Shown here: positions 59,328 to 64,000 of the stretch, piece by piece
How the letters are laid out: each line of letters begins with the position of its first letter
Numbering within the stretch: the first letter of the stretch is position 1
Assembly (NCBI GenBank): GCA_006503475.1
Contig: RSEH01000074.1
Coordinates: forward strand, 1-64,000
Origin: Stentor roeselii
Lineage: Eukaryota; Ciliophora; Heterotrichea; Heterotrichida; Stentoridae
Direction: 5' to 3'
DNA: 64,000 bases
Translations under genes and position numbers: made by a program
The notes under the pieces: model-generated
Database searches by the model: none
What the model was told of the DNA's origin: nothing
The model's input: only the letters and a program-made list of their open reading frames with translations

Positions 59328-60767
59328 TTATATATCTAAGTTAGTATCTTCCTCATCCTCACTGCTTTCATTACTCTGATCACCTTCTTCTCTATTAATA
59401 TAAGATCCTCTCTTAGGATCAAACCGAGTTTTCGGCTTTTCCTCCTTTTCCGTATTTTTTTCCTCTTTCGCAGGGACAAAGCTTCCCCTGACAGCATCTC
59501 CTCTAGCCTGTGCAGGTTTCATAACTTCCTGATGACTGACTTCAACAACCGAGTTCATTTCCGCAGTTCTCCTGACACCAGCAGCAGGTAAAGCCATAGG
59601 AACAGGTGACCTCATAACCAACTGAATGACAATAACTGAAATATCATCAATAATAACATCTTCCTCAACACAAATTCCAAACCATCGATATCTTGCTTCT
59701 TCCGCAAGTAAATGCGCAATACTCGAATTCGAATAATTATGAGGATAAGGTCGTGGACTTATACCAGAAAGACATCTTTTTCTAAATTTTTCCACAAAAT
59801 TAACAACTTCGATATTTTCAATGACATCCCAAACACCATCAGAACAAATGACAAGAAATTGATCTCTAAACTTGAAATGAGGAAAATGATGAAAAATTGG
59901 CTCAGCAACGACTCCTAATTTTTTTGCTATCCCGTCACCGACACTTCTTGACATCGCTAATCCTGGCAAAGTGCCGTCTTTTTTCCAGACTCTGAATGGG
60001 CCGACTTTGTTTCCGAATTCATCTGAAAGTTGCATGACACGACCGCCGTATTCGTTGATTCTTTTTAGTTCTAGCTCGTGGTTTGGCTTCTGGTCGACTG
60101 ATAAAGCTATTGGCTTTAGTGTACGGATTGGCTCTAGTCTTCGGGTGTAAATGTTTTTAGCTGGAGGAATGTCTTCGACAATGTCATTTGAGTCGGGGAT
60201 TGTTGCGAGGACTGCTCTGGAGTCTCCTACACTTGATACGTAAAAACTTTCTGAGTCGATTATTATGCAAATCGCTGTTGTTCCTGATAGTCTTGCATCG
60301 ATTCCGCTTTTTTTTCTTAGGAAATTATCACATTTTACTATTGCATCTCGTAGAGCTTTTTGTTTATCTTGTTTGAAAAGGTCGAAGTTTTCGTCGAAGA
60401 AGGTTTTCATGTACTCGCAACAAAACTTTGCTACTTTTGTGCCTTCTCTCCCGTGTCCATCAAAAAGTCCGAAAAGCGCGATATTTTCTCGATGCGCATA
60501 AAAAGTCGCATCTTGGCATTCTTTTTTAACAGTTCCTCTAGGATCAAGTCCAGGCAAGATACAACACGAGACTTCCAAGGTGGTTTCCGAGTCAATATCA
60601 ACTTTTTCATAAGCCTGAAAGCTTGGATAAGTTAGAGAAATTGTGACGTTATCATGATTGAGGGTGTTACCTTTTTCGTCTTTTTCTTTAATACTGATAA
60701 CTTTAAGGTTTTCGTACACAACATCGTCCAACGAGGACTGATCTGAACTCACACAGCATCCTCCCAT
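59328..60767 (-). CDS. PP2C-family protein phosphatase with MGGCC start
   Basis: 479 aa. The PP2C core spans about 85-385: metal-binding Asp in KKECQDA and GLFDGHGREG, then LSGTTA, SVGDSRAVLA, GLAMSRSVGD and CSDGVWD. All acidic metal ligands look present. The start MGGCCVSSDQ fits myristoylation and palmitoylation, so membrane attachment is likely. The C-terminal about 90 residues are charged and disordered. PP2Cs are Mg/Mn-dependent Ser/Thr phosphatases. The SIAH-type gene upstream ends 23 nt before its ATG. Confidence 0.93.
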   Translation of the reverse strand: MGGCCVSSDQSSLDDVVYENLKVISIKEKDEKGNTLNHDNVTISLTYPSFQAYEKVDIDSETTLEVSCCILPGLDPRGTVKKECQDATFYAHRENIALFGLFDGHGREGTKVAKFCCEYMKTFFDENFDLFKQDKQKALRDAIVKCDNFLRKKSGIDARLSGTTAICIIIDSESFYVSSVGDSRAVLATIPDSNDIVEDIPPAKNIYTRRLEPIRTLKPIALSVDQKPNHELELKRINEYGGRVMQLSDEFGNKVGPFRVWKKDGTLPGLAMSRSVGDGIAKKLGVVAEPIFHHFPHFKFRDQFLVICSDGVWDVIENIEVVNFVEKFRKRCLSGISPRPYPHNYSNSSIAHLLAEEARYRWFGICVEEDVIIDDISVIVIQLVMRSPVPMALPAAGVRRTAEMNSVVEVSHQEVMKPAQARGDAVRGSFVPAKEEKNTEKEEKPKTRFDPKRGSYINREEGDQSNESSEDEEDTNLDI

Positions 60768-60790
60768 TATTAGAGATTAATTACCCTGAA

Positions 60791-61660
60791 TTAAAGGATG
60801 TGAATATGCAGCGAAAAGTAACTTGTGTTGTCTTCGACACAGAAAAAACAGAATGTTTCTAACTGCTGTAAAGGAACAATCATCGCTTTACTTGTGTCTT
60901 CTTGTAGGAAATTTGAAATTTCTCCAAAATCCTCGAAATCGTTGGTGACTCCTTCGTAGGAAATGCAATTTTTCTCGTTTTCTCTGTTTAATATAGAAAT
61001 TCGGTACTTTTTTTTCACTTCTTGAATGGTACTACGGAGGAAAAATACTAATAATTGGGAATCGCAACAGTAAAAATGTTCTAATATGAAGGTAAACGGC
61101 TCGCAGTCTATGCCTATCACTTGTTTTAATACTCTGAAGCGAAATCTCCAGGCTTCTTTGTTGGGAGGGTTCCATAAGTATCGGAAGAGAGAACTTCGGC
61201 TGAGCTCTTGAACTTCGTGAACTTTCATGATGTGATCTGGCAGAAGTTCTGGTTTTCCTTTCCAGTCACAATTGTGAGACTTGCTGAAGTAGCAGGTTAT
61301 TAATGGTCTAAACTCACATTTTTCTTCATGTTCTTCTTTTTCATGTAGCCGAGTAAGATGAATGCATCCTCGATCACTCCAAATGCAAGGAACAGAAAAC
61401 TTCGAAAGAATTTCTTCAATAGCATAATTCCGTACTCCTCCAGACATAGGCGATCTGCAGACAGCGCAAAGTTTTTCCCTTGAATGTGGAGTTGTTTTTC
61501 TGACACATGCCTGACAATAGCTATGTCCTTTGCTACATTGAACAACAGGAGGTTTGAAGAAATCCGTACAAATCATACACAAAAGACTTTCATAAAAGTC
61601 ATTAGAAGGTCTTGGTCTTTTTTTCGATATCTGAGGACTTTCTTGTAGCGCTTGGGTCAT
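60791..61660 (-). CDS. SIAH/TRAF-type RING E3 ligase
   Basis: 289 aa. RING at about 28-69 (CMICTDFFKPPVVQCSKGHSY, CAVCRSPM), then the SIAH-type double zinc finger at about 90-150 (VPCIWSDRGC, HEEKCEFRPLITCYF, DWKGKPELLPDHIMKVHE). The C-terminal about 120 residues are beta-rich and stand where SIAH has its substrate-binding TRAF-like domain. The family ubiquitinates proteins for proteasomal decay. Length is close to human SIAH1. The start is AATTTAAAATG, 68 bp after the kinesin stop. Confidence 0.88.
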   Translation of the reverse strand: MTQALQESPQISKKRPRPSNDFYESLLCMICTDFFKPPVVQCSKGHSYCQACVRKTTPHSREKLCAVCRSPMSGGVRNYAIEEILSKFSVPCIWSDRGCIHLTRLHEKEEHEEKCEFRPLITCYFSKSHNCDWKGKPELLPDHIMKVHEVQELSRSSLFRYLWNPPNKEAWRFRFRVLKQVIGIDCEPFTFILEHFYCCDSQLLVFFLRSTIQEVKKKYRISILNRENEKNCISYEGVTNDFEDFGEISNFLQEDTSKAMIVPLQQLETFCFFCVEDNTSYFSLHIHIL

Positions 61661-61728
61661 TTTAAATTAAGAAATTTAAAAATTTGAATTTTACAGTAAA
61701 CTTGAAAATTAAGAATATTCTAACATCT

Positions 61729-63678
61729 TTAAAATCCCGACCCTTTCATCAAAATCTTCGAAAGGGTGGCGATTGCTTCTTGTTTCGTAGAGTCCATGAT
61801 GAAATCTTGTGAAAGAGGTCTAAGCTGTCGCTTATTAGTGGCACTATTATCAATAATATTCCGAAAGTCCTGACTTTTTTCTATAATCAAAGGGTTGCCG
61901 TCCATACTATTTCGATGACTTTTAAAAACTGTTCTTTTTGACTTCCAGTTCCAGTCCTGCTTGACTGTAGAGTGAAAGTCATCCTTTACTTTCAGTTCCT
62001 CTTCAAGTTTATTTATCTTAACCTGCATCTTTTCCCTTTCTTTCTTAATCTTCATCAACTCCTTTCCTTCACTGCGAGCCTGGCTGCGATTCTGAAGATT
62101 TTCAAGTCCTTCAATTTTTTCAAGTAAATCCTGGTTTTCATTAATAAGTTGAGCATTTTCCATTTCCAGGTTCTTTTTACTCAAAGTCAATTCATTTACA
62201 TTTTCCTTTAACTTCTTATTCGAGTTCATCAAGTCCCTGATCATTTTAACGCTATCATACAACTTTTCACTTAAAATCTCAGGACTCAGGGAAAAATTGG
62301 AAAAATCAGAATCAACGAATCTAGAAGTATGAGTCAAAGCTTGTTTTGGAGTAGAAGGAATACTTTCAATTGAACTTCTAAGAGTTTTAATACGTTTCAG
62401 TTGCTCTTCATTAAGTGGAAGTTTTTCTACTTCTTTCAATTTATTGGCTTGTTCATGTGGGTCGAGGTGAAACATTTCACTGAGCATCTGGATTTGTTTA
62501 TTCGCGATTTCTAATTCGCTTTCAAGTGACTGAATTTCTGACTACATGAAAAATACTCGAAGACTTTTTATTAGCTTCGTTTTCGGGTCAAGGTTCTTGA
62601 CGGGCTCGTTTGAGATGCAAGAAGCTTTTGTTGCGTAGGCCAAGGTGCTCAGGTTGTCTTCAAAGTAAAAATCTGAAGGCGCTATGCAGGCGATCATTAA
62701 ACAATAACTGTTTCCCCCGATGCTTTGTTTTAAAAGACTTGTTAGTTTCGAGTCTCGGTAGGGCACGAAGGAAGAGTCTCCTTCTTTTATTGAGGCGAGA
62801 GTTGATATCACTTGGCGAAGGGTGAAAAGTGCCTTGTTGATCTCGATGCTTTCTTTTAAAGCGGCTCCTTCGTTGCCGGTTTGAGAAACTTTTTCACTTC
62901 CGGCTAAGTCGACTAGTTGGAGTTTTGAGTTTAGGATTGTTCCGCTCTCGTTGTCGATTCCTTCGATTGTTAGAGTTAGGATGCAGTGAGACCTTGATGA
63001 GGCTGCGTTTGCGTTGTGGGATGCAAGGATCTTGTTTTTTACACCTGAGTTATAGAGAGATAGCACTTCACTGTATGTGTAGCAGGGATGCATGAAAACA
63101 TTTTCCAGATAAAACTCTTCAGCCTTATTCCATCTCAATTTCAATCCAGGTCCTTTAAGATGAGCAGGATTAAGTAAATCATAAACATTTTCCTTATAAA
63201 CCTGTACATAAGTGCAAAAAACAGTATATTCAACAGTCTTCATCTTATTTTCCTTTAACTTTTCAAACAAAGACCGAGTGATTCTAGGAATAAGTCCAAC
63301 ACGTTCATCATCTTTAATCAAAGGTTTCAAGTTTTTATCATATTCATATCCTTCCATCGTATAAGTCTTCCCCGAGCCAGTAGGTCCATAAGCGAAAATC
63401 GTTGCATTAAAGCCTTCAATGACCCTAGTAAGCATTTCATTAAGTTTAAGGCTCTGAAATAAATTTTCCTGTGAAGTGCTATCATCAAAAACCTCATCAA
63501 ACTCAAACTTTTTCTGTTGCTTCAAATCATGAGAGTGTATTCTACTTAAACTTTACGTTATCGACTTCTGCTCATTTCCAAGTTCAATTCTCGTATTGAT
63601 ATACCCTTGACTGATTTCCTTATTAAGCAAAGGACGAACCCTAACAACAACTCCAATGCGAGTCCCTTTTACTTCCAT
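61729..63678 (-). CDS. kinesin, N-terminal motor
   Basis: About 639 aa from exons 63678-63557, 63541-62557 and 62541-61729. The motor begins at once (TRIGVVVRVRPLLNKE, residues 6-21), with P-loop AYGPTGSGKTYTM, switch I NAASSRSHCI and switch II LVDLAGSEK, ending near 365. Coiled coil follows (about 380-540), then a short tail without recognised cargo domain. The motor at the N-terminus implies plus-end movement. The kinesin class is uncertain. Both introns are needed to give the first beta strand and to join motor to stalk. TAATAATG precedes the start, 5 nt after the upstream gene's stop. Confidence 0.93.
62542..62556 (-). other. 15-nt intron 2 of kinesin gene
   Basis: Minus-strand GTATTTTTCATGTAG, phase 0, A at position 10. 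TAG ends the frame if retained. Splicing joins KSLR to SEIQSLESELEIANK, the start of the stalk. Confidence 0.9.
63542..63556 (-). other. 15-nt intron 1 of kinesin gene
   Basis: Minus-strand GTAAAGTTTAAGTAG, phase 2, A at position 10. Retention gives TAA in frame. Splicing joins the RVRPL strand to the rest of the motor. Confidence 0.92.
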
Positions 63679-63683
63679 TATTA

Positions 63684-64000
63684 TTAACTAAACTTCTTAC
63701 TTCTCGGCGAGCAGACCCGATAAGGCGAAGCCGGATTTTTCATTCTCGGACTAGAACTGGTGAATTTGTTTTTCTTTATCTCGAACTTCGAAACCGCTCC
63801 TTCCAGTTTGTTGAACTTTTCGTCAAGTTCCACTTGAGACACTTGCTGCGCTTTGTACTTCTCGACCAGGTCTTGATAAGCAGGAAGTCTCGATTCAAGC
63901 TTTCCCAGTTTTCCTTCTTGGAACTTAACTCGTGATTTTAAGTCTTTCAATTTTTGTTTCTGCTTTTCTATTATTTTCTCGAGTTTTTGGATTTTTTCAT
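63684..64000 (-). CDS. coiled-coil protein, 3' part only
   Basis: At least 105 codons, open to the right edge of the window, so the start lies outside. The visible part is coiled coil (EKIQKLEKIIEKQKQKLKDL, then LGKLESRLPAYQDLVEKY) with a basic Ser/Pro-rich tail ending SPYRVCSPRSKKFS. No family is recognised. Its TAA is 5 nt before the kinesin ATG, so the two could be co-expressed. Confidence 0.6.
   Translation of the reverse strand, partial: EKIQKLEKIIEKQKQKLKDLKSRVKFQEGKLGKLESRLPAYQDLVEKYKAQQVSQVELDEKFNKLEGAVSKFEIKKNKFTSSSPRMKNPASPYRVCSPRSKKFS

Noticed and set aside
1-64000. tRNA, rRNA, CRISPR, transposons, LTR or virus-like elements
   Set aside because: No cloverleaf, repeat array, transposase, reverse transcriptase, capsid or long terminal repeat was seen by eye on either strand; weak RNA genes could be missed.

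Overview
The window looks like macronuclear DNA of a heterotrich ciliate, most likely Stentor or a close relative. Three things point there. TAA, TAG and TGA all act as stops while Trp is TGG, so the code is the standard one. Every intron I could place is exactly 15 nt, GT..AG, with an A at position 10. Genes are packed almost without spacers, and many start codons sit in a TATAAATG / TAATAAATG-like context. The base composition is AT-rich and the gene content is wholly eukaryotic. I see no transposon, provirus, CRISPR array, rRNA or recognisable tRNA.

Layout. 1-7.4 kb (minus): R2R3 MYB factor, a 1472-aa helical protein split by a 15-nt intron, and a disordered Tyr/Arg/Ser-rich protein with PPGG motifs at both ends. 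7.8-10.9 kb: a small MGCC protein, a coiled-coil protein with a C1q-like end, and a lipid-anchor-type pair (ankyrin protein, degenerate double rhodanese) whose reading frames overlap by 4 nt. 11.9-15.5 kb: full-length ABCC transporter. 15.8-25.4 kb: a basic unknown protein, Cx9C protein, PCF11, ADAT3, B-box-like protein, RPA1, tandem CCCH protein, SIM-bearing disordered protein, TPR-IQ protein. 25.7-36.4 kb: CDPK, SEH1, DENN protein, PIWI Argonaute, GBP-like GTPase with a PX domain, 2Fe-2S ferredoxin, 58-aa protein. 36.4-43.3 kb (minus): TRP-like channel, OTU-like protein lacking catalytic residues, APC8/CDC23, coiled-coil protein. 44-51.6 kb: unknown protein, POLE3, REV7, four unknown or coiled-coil proteins, ZnF-UBP ubiquitin protease. 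52-64 kb: citrate synthase, cullin, SUN protein, Kelch-like protein, RING protein, PP2C, SIAH-type E3, kinesin, and the 3' part of a coiled-coil gene running off the right edge.

The genes are mostly housekeeping: replication and repair (RPA1, POLE3, REV7), RNA processing (PCF11, ADAT3, CCCH), ubiquitin (cullin, APC8, SIAH, RING, USP, OTU-like), signalling (CDPK, PP2C, DENN, channel) and cytoskeleton (kinesin, SUN). They do not form one pathway. The striking feature is architectural. Divergent start codons lie 1, 6 and 12 bp apart, tandem genes are separated by 3-11 nt or overlap by 4 nt, and one convergent pair overlaps in coding sequence. Either promoters and 3' processing signals lie inside neighbouring genes, or some genes share transcripts. 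That compaction, and the POLE3/REV7 junction in particular, is the best candidate here for unusual biology.
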